64,000 bases of DNA, from positions 4,818,050-4,882,049 of the forward strand of contig JAJEKV010000030.1 in NCBI GenBank assembly GCA_021234155.1. The letters run 5' to 3'. Source of the DNA: Isoetes taiwanensis. Lineage: Eukaryota; Streptophyta; Lycopodiopsida; Isoetales; Isoetaceae. This document shows positions 24,181-36,724 of the stretch, piece after piece. A program made the translations under genes and the position numbers. The notes below the pieces were generated by a model, which made no database searches, was not told the origin of the DNA, and saw only the letters and a program-made list of their open reading frames with translations. Each line of letters opens with the position of its first letter. Positions within the stretch are counted from its first letter, which is position 1.

Positions 24181-24944
24181 AGAGAATCTTGGGAGTCCAT
24201 AGGAATCTTAAGAGAATCTCTAAGAACCTTCACAAAATCTTTGACAATTTAAGGGAATCTTGATGGAATCTTGGAGAATCTAAAGGAATCTATATAGGAT
24301 CTTAAATCATCTAAGAGAATTGACATAGAATATTTAGGAATCTAAGAGAATCTTGGGAGAATCTTTGAGGATCTAGGCCAATCTAAAGGAATCTCCATAA
24401 AATCTTTCAGAATTTAAGGGAATCTTGATGGAATCTTGGAGAATCTTGAGGAATCTACATGGAATCTATGGGAAGCTTGGAAGAATCTTTGGAGATCCAC
24501 GAGAATCTAAGTGGATCTTAATAAAAATTTTGAGACTTCAGGGAAGTCTTGATGGAATCCTGAAGAATCTATTGTAATCTTTATAGAATCTAAGGGAATC
24601 TAGGGGTAACCTACATAGAACCTTGACAAACCTGGAGGAATCTTGGAATATTCTTTGGAAATCTAGAAGAATCTCAAGAGAATCTTAGGGAATCTATGGG
24701 AATCTTAAAAGAATATTTGAAAATCTAGGAGAATCTAAAGGAATGTCTATAGAATCATATAGAATCTCGAGGATTATCAAGGGATCTTGTGGAATATAAG
24801 GGAAAATTGATGGAATCTCAAAGAATTTAGGGGAATCTTTACATTACTTTAGAGAATCCAAGAGTCTTTATAGAATCTTCGTTGGATGGCTCTACATTTG
24901 GCTTTTGGTCGAATTTGTACACCCCCTCATAGTACAACCACTTG

Positions 24945-26604
24945 TATATATATATATCTCTTATATATATACAATTATTTTATGGGTCCTATGGGGGGGT
25001 GAGTGTGGGTAGAGATTAATCCGATCCGTCTAATTTTTGAGGTGGCGCTTAAATGGCCCTTGGATTTGATGGGGGGCATGCATGGGCCATGCATGGGGCA
25101 TGCACCCCATCCATGGACCGTCGATCGGGCACGTGTGAAATCTTGGCCCTTGATTTTTTAAAGGGAAGGTGCAAGGAAGGTGTCTTAAAAGGTGCTTTTT
25201 GGTGCAGTCAATCTTAACCGTTGGATCAAATGGGGGAGGAGAAATCCCAACCATTAACTTTTTTATTAAATTGCAATTTCTTTATTAAAAGAGGTGAGGT
25301 GGCACCCTTATTTAATAAAAAGGTAATGAGGTGGCACCAACATTAATGGGTGGACTTTCTAGGAAGTTTCTTTTTTATAATCAGCTTCAAAGGCCGATAA
25401 CTTGCAGTAGAGGGGTCGGATGAAGGTGGGGCCCACACTATTGGATTCCTCTCGTCGAGAACTTTCCAATGAGTGGTACTTTGGCATCGTTAAAATCATA
25501 GCTTGGAGCTAATGTGATCGAATACTAGGTTTCTTTTTGGAAACTTAGAATTTTACAGAATCTATGGGAATTTAAGAGACTCTAGGATTTTGGAGAATTT
25601 AAATGAACCTCAAGAGAATCTTTGGGAATCTATGATGGGAGAATCTACATAGAAACATGGGGAATCTAGATGATTTTTGAGATGATCTTTAGGAGGCTAG
25701 GGGAACCCCAACAAAATTAGGGAATTTATGGGAATCTCAAGGAAATCATAGAGAATCTAGTAGAATCGAAGTGCATCTTCATAAAATCTTTGAGAATCCG
25801 GTGTAAATCAGAGAATCTAAGGGAATCTACATAGAATCTAAGGGAATCTACGTAGAATCTAAGAAAATTTAGGAGAATCCACATAGAATTTTGGAGACTC
25901 TAGAGGTTTCTTGTGATAAGTTCAAAAATTTAGAGGAATCTTTATAGAATCTTAAGAATTTAGGGGAAGCTTTGTGGAATCTTAGGGAATCTTTCATTAT
26001 TAAGTGTGTTTAGTAGGGGAATCTTGATCGAATCTAAGGGAATCCAACAGAATCTATATAGAATCTTGGAAAATTTGGGATAATCTTTGAGAATCTAGGA
26101 GATTCTTAAGAGAACCTTAAGTAATCTATGGGATTAAGAGTATTTAAGGGAATCTTCCTTAAATCTTTGAGAATCTAAGATACTTTTCCCTAATCTTCAA
26201 GAATCTAAGCTAATCTTTATAGAATCTTCATTGAATGGCTCGAAAATCTAGCGTAATCTAAGTGCATCTTCATAAAAATCTTCGAGAATCTAGGGAATCT
26301 TGATGGAATCTTCAAGAATCTAGGGGAATCTCTATAGAATCTACATAGAATTCTGGAAAATTTAGAGGATCCTTGTGATAACGTTTGAGATCTTGAGGAA
26401 TCTTTGTAGAATCCTAAGAATCTAAGGGAATCTTTTACACTAAGTGTATTTTCTAGGGGAATCTTGATAGAGCCTAAAGGAATCTAAGAGAATCTATATA
26501 GAATCTTGAGAAATCTAGAGAAAATCTTTGAGAATCTAGGGGAATCTTAAGAGAATCTTAAGTTTGGACTCAGAATTTGTGTACTCCCTTATAGTACACT
26601 CACT
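24945..26604. repeat. Family T macro-tandem unit 2
   Basis: Same order as unit 1: (TA)n, head 24960-25530 (shared 'gtcctatgggggggtga', 'gcatgcatggg', 'ccgttggatcaaa'), GAATCT array 25540-26570, tail 'gtactcccttatagtacac'. Length 1.66 kb against 1.96 kb for unit 1, mostly from array length. Confidence 0.8.
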
Positions 26605-28400
26605 TGTATATATATAAAACTATTCTATGTGTGTCAGGAAAGGATGTACCCATGCTATATAGAGATTAATGCCAGCCGTCCAATTGGAAATGGAAGGCCA
26701 TGATGCCGCCACCTCATGGGAGAGGTCATGCATGGGCATATAAATATGATGGGGGGCATGCATAGGGGCATGCACCATGTCTTTAAGCCGTCGGATCAAA
26801 AGGGGAGGAGAAATCATGGCCCTTAATTTTTATAAGGAAAGTGCAAGGAAGCTTCCTGAAAAGTGGATTTGGTGCAACCAATCTTAACCGTTAGATCAAA
26901 AGGGGGGAGGATAAATCCTAGCCATTCATTTTTATAATAAATTAGAATTTTTTATATTAAAGGAGGTGAGGTGGCACCCTTTATTTAATGAAAAGATAGT
27001 GAGGTGGCAACTCATTAATTATGAAGCTTTCTTGGAAACTTTTTTTTTGCGTCGCATTCAAACGACTTTATCTTGCGGTGGACGTCTCGGATCAAAGTGG
27101 GACCCACGCCTTTGGATTCCTCTCATCAAATGCTTTCTAATGAGTAGTGGTTTCGCATCATTCCGTGCAATGTTGGATAATCTAGGGGAATATTCATAGA
27201 ATCTAAGGGAATTTGAGAGATATTGGGATAATCTTTGAAAATCAAGGGAATCTCAAGAGAATCTTAAGGAATCTATGGGAATCTCAAAAGAATCTAGGGG
27301 AATCTAAGAAAACCTTCAAAAAAGGTTTAAGAATCGAGGGAAATCTCGATGGAATCTTAGAGATCTAAGAGGATCTTCATAGAACTTAAGGAAATCTATA
27401 AGAATCTACATAGAATCTTGGGGAATCTAAACGAATCTTCAAATAATCTTTGAAAATCTAGGGGAATCTCTATAGAACCTTAAGAATCTAGGGGGATCTT
27501 TGTGGAATCTTAGGGAATCGCAGGAGATTCCAAGGGATCTAGGGGAATCTTTGACAGTAGGTGCGTTCTACAGGGGAATCTTCATAGAATCTAAGGGAAT
27601 CTAGAAGAATCTACATGGAATCTTGGAGAATCTAGAGGAATATTAGGATAATATTTGGGAATCTAAGGGAATCTCAAGAGAATAGAATCTAGAGGAATCT
27701 TGGGATAACCTTTGGAATCAAGGAAATGTTAAGAGAATCTTAAGGAATCTATGGCAATCAAAAGAATATAGGGGAATCTAAGAGTATCTTCAAAAAATTA
27801 TCTAGGAGAATCTACATAGAATCTTAGGGAATCTAAAGGAATCTTTAGATAATCTTTGAAAATCTAGGGGAATCTTTGTAGAACCTTAAGAATCTAGGGG
27901 ATGTTTATGGAATTTTAGGGAATTTAGGGGGAATCCAAGGGGATCTAGGGGAATCTTTGACACTAGGTGTGTTCTACAATGGGATCTTCATAGAATCTAA
28001 GGAAATCTTGAAGAATCTACATGGAATCTTGAGGAATCTTAGGATAATCTTTGGGAATCTAGGGGAATCTCAAGAGAATCTTTAAGAATCTAAAGGAATC
28101 TGAGGGAATCTTCATAAAATCTTTGAGTATCTAGAGAATCTTGGTGGAATCTTGGCGAATCTCTATAGAATCTTCATCGCATGACTTTAAAATTGACTTC
28201 TACTCGAATTTGTACAATTCCTCGAGGAAAAATCCGCGGATCGTGGGGAATATAAGCGAACATTGATGGAATCTCATAGTATCTAGGGAAATTTTTCTAG
28301 AGTCTTTGGAGAATCTTGGAGAATCTTTATAGGATCTTCGTTGGATGACACTGCATTTGGCTTCTAGTCGAATTTGTACAGTCCCTCATAGTACAATAAC
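26605..28400. repeat. Family T macro-tandem unit 3
   Basis: Short (TA)n, head 26620-27170 with a reduced CATGCAT cluster, GAATCT array 27171-28370 and tail 'gtacagtccctcatagtaca'. Within the array a longer block is duplicated: 'gaatctttgac..taggtg.gttcta' occurs at 27550 and 27950, a ~400-bp higher-order repeat. Confidence 0.75.
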
Positions 28401-28620
28401 TTGTATATCACTATATATATACAATTATATTGGGTGCCACAAATGATGTAGAGTCTCAAATGGTGTAGAGATTATGCCACAAAATCTTGGTAGAGATTGA
28501 TCTCGGCCGTCCATCTTTTGAGATGGACGGTCCAGACGGTGCCACCTCATAACTCCCCAGGCACCCCACTTGTTGGTGTACCAAAACATTGAGTGAATTG
28601 ATCTCGGCGTCCATCTCGAG
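28401..28620. repeat. Family T unit 4, truncated head
   Basis: (TA)n followed by a diverged head with gtagagatt, ggccgtccat and 'ggtgccacctcat' words in family order, ending at about 28620 without a GAATCT array. Right end of the macro-tandem array. Confidence 0.5.
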
Positions 28621-28729
28621 ATGAGCGGCCCCAACAAAAACCCCAAATTGGTATCCTCTGTTCTCCACGCCCGGGCTGAGCCTTCTTCCGCGGTTTGCCC
28701 CTTTAGTTTGGAGTTGCTTTGGCGCCGCA

Positions 28730-28850
28730 CATTTCGGTTTCTGCTATGTCATTGTTTTTTTCTTCACGGTTTAAGGCGGAGGTGGGGATTTCGGTTTACG
28801 CTATGTCGTTGTTTTTTCTTACAGATTTAGGGCGGAGGTGGGGATATGGC
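28730..28850. repeat. Tandem duplication, ~60-bp unit
   Basis: Two adjacent copies of a unit containing 'atttcggttt', 'gctatgtc.ttgtttttt' and 'aggcggaggtggggat'. The overlapping open frames arise from this duplication. Confidence 0.6.
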
Positions 28851-30640
28851 CCGGCAAGGTATGAGGTATGGGAAAGATTGGGGCCGATTTGGGTTTTCCT
28901 TTTACTCGGTCGCAGCTAATCCGACCATTGGCCGCCTCTCCTTGAGAAAACAGGCGATATAATTTTGAGAACCAAATTTGGTCTCAATGCTATAAACGGC
29001 CAGACTTAGATCACGAGTTTCGTGAGCCCAAATATCCTTGGATTACGGTGTAAATGGTTTTGTTTGCTATATTTGCGAAATGGTTTTTGTTTGCTATATT
29101 TGGTCGTTTGGTAATCCGCAAAATCACGGATGGGTGAAAATTTATCTTCTCTTTGGCGGCCAGAGGCATCGTGATATCGCCTCTCGGCCTCCTCTCGTTT
29201 CTTTCCTCACGAAGGTGTTCCACTTGCGAGAGACCCTAGAAAAATCAGCACCATCGTCTCCTTCAACCGGTGAGGATGATGCTTTTACATGTGCCTTATT
29301 TGTGGATCGGTAGAATTAAGCAATGACATGCTTGGTATCTTGAATAAAAAGCCCCTAGAAGATTTCATAACTCTATTGATACTCCATATTCAATGCATTA
29401 TTAGGGCTTTTGTTTTGAAGATCCATTGTAGCAGTTATTTCTCCATTTTCTTCTTGACATTGATGTTTCATAATGCACAGGCCAAGAAGAGATAGGTTTG
29501 AATGGAGTTCAACCAGTTGTAGATTAGATTTTTGAAGCTCACGTGTGGAATGTGTTTTATGATATATCTGTAATTCGATGGATAAGCTGGGTTTATTAAA
29601 CTAAATCCAGATCAGCAGAGTGTTTGGCACAGACTCTATATCCTAAGCTCATTATTCTATCCCGATATATACTGAGCAAGCCTGCAGAGTTTCCTTAGCA
29701 TGGCTTGGGCGACCAGAGGGTCATAGCCTTTGTTTGTAAGCTGCGTAGTTGTTAAGGGAACAGCTTTGAATTGACGCCCGTTGATTTTGTTTGTTCAAAA
29801 CATACGCCACAAGCCCGGTAGGTTCTCGGACTCTTCTATAGTAACTTCCTAAGTTGCGGGTTTCGATCTTGAGATGCAATCTCATCATTGTTGTAAGCAT
29901 CATGCACCTTAATGAGATTGGCTTCACTGCTTGCGTGTGTGGTTCTGCTTATTTCTTACGAATATAATGCACTGAAATTCCTACTAATCCAGTCAAGCGT
30001 GCGATCTTTCTTATTTGGTTTTGCTAGGTTATTAATGCTTGGCATTTTGATGCCCTCACACTCTCTGCTCATATGCTTGTTGCACCAGTTGGATCAGCAC
30101 CAGACTAGTGGTGTAAGGTCTGTGATACTTTACAATGCCAGAAATTCGTTGTCGCTGCATGTTTGATATTACTTTCTATTTATAGATTCGTGCAGACCTG
30201 TAATTCATTTTCTGATCATTTGCGTTCTCCTGTCTGTGTGTTCTCCGTGGTTTAGCTTTGATAGTAATCATAGGCTGGTGCATCCTAGTAGGATGAGTAA
30301 CCTGTCTTTGATCTGCTCTGCAAGGTGTTTATATTAGTTTAATTCTTGCATTCATTTTGCCATGCACATTATTATGAACCGTATTTTTTACTCGCAGAAA
30401 ATCAGGATGGGCTTTTTATAACCGTGAACTAATACAAATGTTATCAATCACCATGCAATATAGGTAATCCCAATTTCGTTTTGTTTCCTCTCTTATGCAG
30501 GATGTCATGGACAAAACCTTTGTTGCATGTTGATCATCAGCGTTATTTGTAATTTCTCCCTTGAAGCTAGGCGTGAGATTTCACATTGTAGTGTCTATCT
30601 ACACAAGATGCAAGTAGGCAAAACTTCTAGGGTAGATTGG
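28851..30640. other. Low-repeat region, no recognised gene
   Basis: Contains exon-like plus-strand stretches, for example an open frame to about 29269 ending at a possible GT donor ('aaccggtgaggatg'). No domain could be recognised. Plant-like T-rich intervals follow. A degraded or unidentified multi-exon gene is possible. Confidence 0.3.
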
Positions 30641-30672
30641 TTAAAATCTGAATTTAACGTGATCAGGATAAC

Positions 30673-30831
30673 ATGAAAACAGTGTCAATAATCCCCCCAA
30701 GTTTGCAACTTCCAACGGATCAAGAATTGGTTCAACAGTCAATTGTTGTGGCATGTCTACGTCAAGGTTTATTCTACTATGGCAACTCTTCTGAAGTGTC
30801 CAAGGGTTTGCAATTGACCTGGCTGGGCTGA
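30673..30831 (+). CDS. Short open frame, possible exon of an unidentified gene
   Basis: ATG to TGA, 52 residues, hydrophilic with a region reading DQELVQQSIVV. No family recognised. It lies ~330 bp upstream of two well-spliced exons in the same orientation and may belong to that gene. Its frame does not join them by an obvious splice, so this is a weak call. Confidence 0.2.
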   Translation: MKTVSIIPPSLQLPTDQELVQQSIVVACLRQGLFYYGNSSEVSKGLQLTWLG

Positions 30832-31155
30832 ATTTGCAGTTACACTACTGTACATTGCTGTGGTGGAAGTGTCTTCTGAAGCTCGAATATTTGCTGGTTC
30901 TTGCTATCTCAAAGGATAAAGCGACATGGCTGTGAAACGTAATCCCAACCTAAGGTTTTTCTACGCCCTCTTTTACACTTGATATTTTTAGCGGTTGGTT
31001 TCCAAAAATGATTACTATCTCTCTCTGTTCGGTGCAACGTAATCATTTCGTCTGTAAGGGGAGAAACATTTGGGTATGATGCATAGCACATGTTATTTCT
31101 GCCAAATGGATCCGTAGGCTTAATCAGATATTGGACTCCATGGGTTTTCATGCAG

Positions 31156-31291
31156 AGTTTGACAACATCCATGGCTCACGTGGTGAAGCATGCATGAAGC
31201 ATGAAAAAGATCCTATGGCAGAGTTGTTTGCACGGATGGTACTTGGAACATTTCCACCTACTGGAGGAAATGCTGATCAGATAGGAATGGT
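31156..31291 (+). CDS. Internal exon of unidentified gene (exon A)
   Basis: Preceded by an acceptor (tgcag, 31151-31155) and followed by donor GTAAGC (31292-31297). The 136-nt exon is open and reads as a balanced protein with AELFARMVLGTFPP in the middle. Phase: two bases complete an incoming codon; the exon ends two bases into a codon. The next exon supplies the missing base, so A and B join in frame. Family unknown to me. Confidence 0.4.
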
Positions 31292-31492
31292 GTAAGCTCT
31301 TTGGGGCTGTGATATTGAAACAGGTTTGTGCATAAAAATGGGGCAAGCTCTTCGTCGCTGTGATAATTAAAACAGATTTGCATTGTCTAATGGTCCTTAA
31401 GCTGTTATATCCTTTATTTTGCAAGTGCCAATTATTCTTGGTAACACGTAGCAGAACTCCCTGCTAAGATGGAATATTTTCCATTTATGCAG

Positions 31493-31596
31493 CTTTCGTT
31501 TATCTAGGCCTGTCAATTATAATGGTCATATTCGTGTGAATGTTTTATCAGGAACTGACAAGTTATGCAGGACCATGGCTTCCAAGAAGGGCACAG
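31493..31596 (+). CDS. Internal exon of unidentified gene (exon B)
   Basis: Acceptor tgcag ends at 31492; donor GTAAGG starts at 31597. The 104-nt exon continues exon A in frame, including SRPVNYNGHIRVNVLSG and MASKKGT, and ends one base into a codon. The intron between A and B is 201 bp and T-rich. The matching phases at both joints are the main evidence for a real gene. Confidence 0.4.
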
Positions 31597-31677
31597 GTAA
31601 GGATTATGATTCTATAGTTTTTGTCATGAAGGCCAACTTTACATGTGATTCAAGAATTTTGCTTCTGAATATTCCAG

Positions 31678-31718
31678 GGCCGGGATTGTATAGCAGTTTT
31701 TGGAACCGTGGCATCTGA
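31678..31718 (+). CDS. Possible terminal exon of unidentified gene
   Basis: Acceptor 'attccag' ends at 31677. In the phase left by exon B the frame runs 13 codons to a TGA at 31716-31718. A different acceptor would give another frame, so this end is uncertain. Confidence 0.25.
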
Positions 31719-34700
31719 AATTGCACAGTAAAACATCATTTAAGGATATTATGAGGTATATTTCCTCTTCGTATACGTTCCATGAAGTGGAAATTATGTT
31801 CTTCCAAGAAGTGCATGTTGCACGCATATCTCCATTTCCTTCGTACAAACAGCAAAGGTGCCTCTAAAACAGCCACGATGGGAGAAATTGTAACATTCAA
31901 AAATTAAATTTCATTCAAACAGTTGCGATATCCACCTTTTTGCTTCTGTTGCATCAGTTTATTTTTGGCTTTTCTGTGACTACATAGAGTTGTGGCTAAG
32001 GAGAGTTGTATTTGCTTGCCGATTACTGGACCGTGCAAACACTGTGTACTATTGAGTTGCATAGTGGTATGGCATAAAAATTTTATCTTTGCGTATTTTG
32101 GACACAATGGAAATGAATCCACATCCTTTGTGGGCAAGAATGCTTTGTTGTGATGCGATTGTTGTTGTTAATGGGATTGTAGACCTCGATTGCGTCCAGA
32201 TGTAGAGTTTCACTAAATCCTATTGTTTCCATGTAAATCAAGCCATAATCTGCTAGATTTGCAAAGTTTGCACCTTCATAAATTCTTTTAACTTCAGTAT
32301 AACTTCTTGCGCTGTTGCTGGCAAATCTAGGGTCCTTGCCAGTGCACAATAGGGGACCTGTGTTCTTTGGAAGCCATGTCTTTATTTTGCACTAGGTATA
32401 AGTTCATGTTGTATATTGTTTATGCAAAATGTTGCTCAATGCATGCTTCTGTTATAAATGCCAAGATGAATGACTCTGCCATTTCTATTTCTGATTTGAG
32501 AGGTTGTTTATTTGCGTGTTCTCATCCCTCTCTTTTTCCATTACATCATATTTTCATGCTCGCTTACGTGTTGGATGTTCTCAAAGATGTTAAAATCTCG
32601 GATGTGTAATGAGAGGTTGAAACCTCGGCTTGATGTCGGAGGTCATTCAAAAGGGCAGTAGACGTGCACAACCGATTTGTATTTTCTCGGGACGATTTAA
32701 AGAACAAAAAGAAGAGTTTGTCTTTTAAGTTTGTGTGTGCACAACAAATTTCTGTTTGGGCGTCATTCATAGCCATATTCAGATCTTATGGATCGCTTTT
32801 GGCATCGCGCCCATGGTTTTTAAAATATTATGTCTGTTCTTTCTAGTCTGAAACCCATTTCTCGATAATCAATATTGTTGGTTTCGTTGTCGCTTGCTCC
32901 ATCATAAGCAAATATGTGGCAGTGTATGCCCCCTATCTGTTAATCGTTTGTATCAGGATGGATAAACCAATGCTCTTTATTCTAGGCTGCATGGGAGGTA
33001 GATGGACAAACCAATGCTTTTTATTGCTAGAGGTAGAGTTGAGGATCTTCCACATCTTCTAGCCAAATTACCGGGTGACAAACCGGATGATGAATGAGAA
33101 CACTTTGGATGTTGGGCTTCTACTTCACCTAGCATACTGTCAGCTCTTATAACTTGGTCATTAATGTGCTGTCCATATGTTTGATGTCGTAGCATATGCC
33201 TTCCTTCCGAGATAGTTGCATTTGTGCTAACAGTTCAATGTCTCATAGTTATGGTCTAACTTAATTCAGGTGCTTAATGCTTACCAAGTGTGTACAACAA
33301 ACTAAAGATGGAAGCTTTTTTCGTTTTCCAGCGGAATGCACTTGCATAATGCATTCATCACCAAAAAGAAAGTTTGGGAGGTGATTTTTTATTACCGATT
33401 GAGAGGATCAAATAAAGTTTTTAAATGATTGAACTTCATAATGCTTTGGATCCAATGTTCGAGGTCCTTGATCATTCCCATTCAAGCCGCTTTTAACATT
33501 TATTATGAATTTACTCTCCTTTCCAAAAAGGGATCAATCACTAATTCCATCAAGCAGCTTTGTCGACCCTTTTGTCGGTGTTGCTATCCGTTTTATTCCA
33601 TGTATCCTGTGACACCTGCATTTTTCAAAGATGTCAACAAACTGCTGCTTGGCCCCTTTTTTGGGTGCCCTCTCATATGCTAAATGGAGTTTCGGAAGAC
33701 CCACACATGCGAACCCACAAGTGGTATAATTGTTACATCTTATAACTCATACATGCTTCTTGCATCTGTTAAGAGCTTTGTACAAACCGCTAAAAACGTT
33801 GGAAGTGTATTTCAAGCGAAACATGTCTTCGATAATGCAATCATAAATATGATTGCCAAAGAACCCTTTTACCTTTTTTTATTCTTAAAAGATAAATGTT
33901 AATAACCATCTAGAATTCCTTTTCCGATATTCAGTTAGCTCTTGTTAATGACTTATATGAAATTTGGGCGTGTCCTGTCATCCATCTCCCTCGGATTGTA
34001 AATCGCTTTTTTAGTTTTGTCGTGATATGCGGGCGAGGGAAAAAGGTAAACAAAAGACACAAAGGTCCCACCGATTCCAGCAACAAGTTTGTGTCCATCT
34101 TCTTTCCCCGTGTTCAACAACTAGACTGGCCAGATCCACTATATCTGTTGCTGTAGCAATCTTGACTAGACCCAGCAGATTGAGACCAAAGTAATTGCAT
34201 GACTTCTAGCTACTAGCTATCAAAATAGCCTGAATAAACTCATCTCTCCTTATAAAGGAATGCATTTTCTTGGTAGCTTAAGTGCGCTTTCATTATAGTC
34301 ATTGCTATAGGAAACAAAAAACTCTAATCTTCACAGCTAATGTCGAATATTTCTAGCTAGGGGTTCATACAACAAAGACAAATTTTTGAGATTTATATAT
34401 ATGATGTGCAGGCGTTCAGTTATGAGAAATGTATGCGTGTTAAGTTTCCTGCACGGTTCTATTTTATGGCTCTTGTTTCATGTTGCCTTTTGGTGATGAC
34501 GTTTTCCAGGTTGATTTTCAGGAGTTTAAGTCGGGGGAAATTCGAAAGTTACAGTCTGCTTTATAAGACACAATCTTAAATAAACTCATTAAGTCACTTT
34601 AAATTGCCCTTTAAAGCCACTAATGCTAAAATTTGGCAAATAACACGACCTCAACTTAGAGGTACTCGTATAAATTATGTCCATAAACAGGTTTGAGCTT

Positions 34701-34990
34701 TTATGTTTGGTTTCTATTTGTAGTTTGGGAGGGTGAAAACGTCGCATGATTAAATTCCTCTGTAATGAACCTGATTAAGTTGGAGTTCCTCCAGGTTATC
34801 CTGCTCCCCAGGAGGAGTTAGAAACTAGAACCAAGTCTGCCTATGGCTTCAACTACTTGCTTTTGTCAGGAATTCTCTAGCCCGACTCAAGCTTGCATAT
34901 TGTGTCCTTTGCTGATGGTATTTTTAAATTGTATAATTGTAGGGCCCTTGCTCATGTTATGGACTCGACTCCTGTATTTTTCAAACTCTC
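31719..34990. other. Low-repeat region, no recognised gene
   Basis: About 3.3 kb of AT-rich, intron-like sequence with scattered open frames of 60-88 codons on both strands. None has a recognisable domain or convincing splice neighbours. It could be intronic or 3' flank of the gene at 31.2-31.7 kb. Confidence 0.3.
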
Positions 34991-34995
34991 CGCGA

Positions 34996-35093
34996 GCAAC
35001 ATAGAAGAAATGAGAGCCCATAATGAAACTTGTGACCTCTTCAAGCAACATAGAAGAAACGAGAGCCCATAATGAAACTTGTGACCTCTTCAA
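34996..35093. repeat. 49-bp tandem duplication
   Basis: Two adjacent copies of a 49-bp unit beginning 'gcaacatagaagaaa' and ending 'gacctcttcaa', with one substitution. Confidence 0.85.
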
Positions 35094-35387
35094 GGTCTTA
35101 CTGCTAATACGTGTACATAACGACGAAGTGAGTAATTAAACAGCCGATTTTGGATAAATCGACATGCAAACTCTATCATCTCCAAGAAGTTAAGGATATA
35201 ATGGCTCGGGGGAAAACTTTTGCAATTTGGTAGAATGTTGTGTCTCCATATGCATTATGCTTTGCCTTTCAGGGTAAATTATTTTATGACTTTAGGTTGC
35301 ATGGATTAGGTCACCTTTTGTAGATCAATGACCTTGGAGAACAATAAGAAATGTACAATTCATAGTATGATTGTTCTTTGAAGTCCA

Positions 35388-35740
35388 AACTTATAGTGGT
35401 CATTTGGAGTGCTCGTCTAAGACAATCCTAGATCGTTCATTGGAGTACCCCATTCTTCTTTGTTCTTACCCCTCTTATAGTGGTCATTTGGAGTGTGTGT
35501 CCAAGACATCCTAGATTGTTCATTGGAGTACCCTTCACGTTCCCTCCATAATCAAGTCTTGCTACATGGACTTAAACTTCTTGGTTTCATTAAGACTATT
35601 ACAAGTAATTTGAATGGTTGGGTCTAGATTGTTCATTGGAGTACCCTTCACGTTCCCTCCATAATCAAGTCTTGTGCTTACAGACTTAAACTTCTTGGAT
35701 TTCATTAAGACTATTACAAGTAATTTGAATGGTTGGGTTT
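35388..35740. repeat. Two overlapping tandem duplications
   Basis: A ~85-bp unit with 'cttatagtggtcatttgg' occurs at 35389 and 35474. A 113-bp unit starting 'ctagattgttcattgg' occurs at 35511 and 35624, nearly identical. The second duplication reuses part of the first, so they arose in sequence. Confidence 0.8.
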
Positions 35741-35948
35741 GCGGATTTAGAGGTGATAGAAAAAGCCAAATGTTTGAAATCATTCCCTTTTTTGGCTTTT
35801 TGTTTCCTTATCACCAATTTCTTTTTTCTAGCCTCTTTGTATTTCTTAAGCTATAAATAGTTGTGAGTGGAAGACTTTTTATGGATGTCCGGTTTTGATT
35901 TAAGTATTATTAGACTTTGGCTTTAGAACAATTAACCTCCCCACTGTT

Positions 35949-36041
35949 TGGATGTAAGGAAATTTTATGGATGCGCTTTCCAAATATGTTACTTGATGTA
36001 AGGAAAATTTATGGATGCGCTTTCCAAATATCTTACTTGAT
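35949..36041. repeat. 46-bp tandem duplication
   Basis: Two copies of a unit starting 'gatgtaaggaaa' and containing 'atggatgcgctttccaaat'. Confidence 0.75.
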
Positions 36042-36365
36042 TCTATTGACAATGTGTTGCCAAATATTTGGTTGGTCTTAAGCCTTGATCCAACTTTAAT
36101 CACTCTGAAGTCACCTTGTGCCTTTAAAAAGGTAGTTTGCACATGACTGGTTTTTTTCAAAACCTCAATGCTTATACAATGTACATGAATCATGTCTCAC
36201 ATGCATCCTATCTCCACATTTACACCTTAAGAACATCTCGATTACATTTGTTCTGTGATGTCATCTTAGTCTTTGTTAGGTTGGTCAGCGAAATTCCTAC
36301 CCCAAGAAATAAATCGTTCTTTTGGCCTAATAGGTCATTGATCTTCCATGTGCCGCACCTTTATA

Positions 36366-36519
36366 ATAGATTCCTAGAAAACCTTAAAGAATCTTATAGA
36401 ATCTCTCTAAAATAGGGGTAGCCCTGATGGAATATTGGTAAACTTGAAAATCGGGGAATCTATTCTCGCCAACGTATGTACATTCGGCTTTGTACACTTC
36501 CTCATAGTACCCATACTTG
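36366..36519. repeat. Family T tail remnant
   Basis: A few GAATCT words followed by the family T closing motif ('gtacacttcctcatagtac') right before a (TA)n tract. A single detached tail ~8 kb from the main array. Confidence 0.55.
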
Positions 36520-36666
<147 letters not shown>

Positions 36667-36724
36667 AGAAATTTAGCACGTCCTACGGCGCATTGTTCTA
36701 GTTTTAGCATGTTCCTATGATGCA

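Larger units (their letters stand above)
22983..24944. repeat. Family T macro-tandem unit 1
   Basis: (TA)n, then a ~750-bp head starting 'tacaattattggatgtgtcc' with a CATGCATG cluster, ccgtcgatc and ccattggatc words, then about 1.1 kb of GAATCT words (23740-24880), closing with 'gtacaccccctcatagtaca' just before the next (TA)n. The same head-array-tail order repeats twice more, giving a head-to-tail array. Confidence 0.8.

Noticed and set aside
23736-28370. Regularly spaced short repeats resembling a CRISPR array
   Set aside because: The repeated word is 6 bp with 4-5 bp gaps, there are no unique 30-bp spacers or cas genes, and the context is a plant genome.
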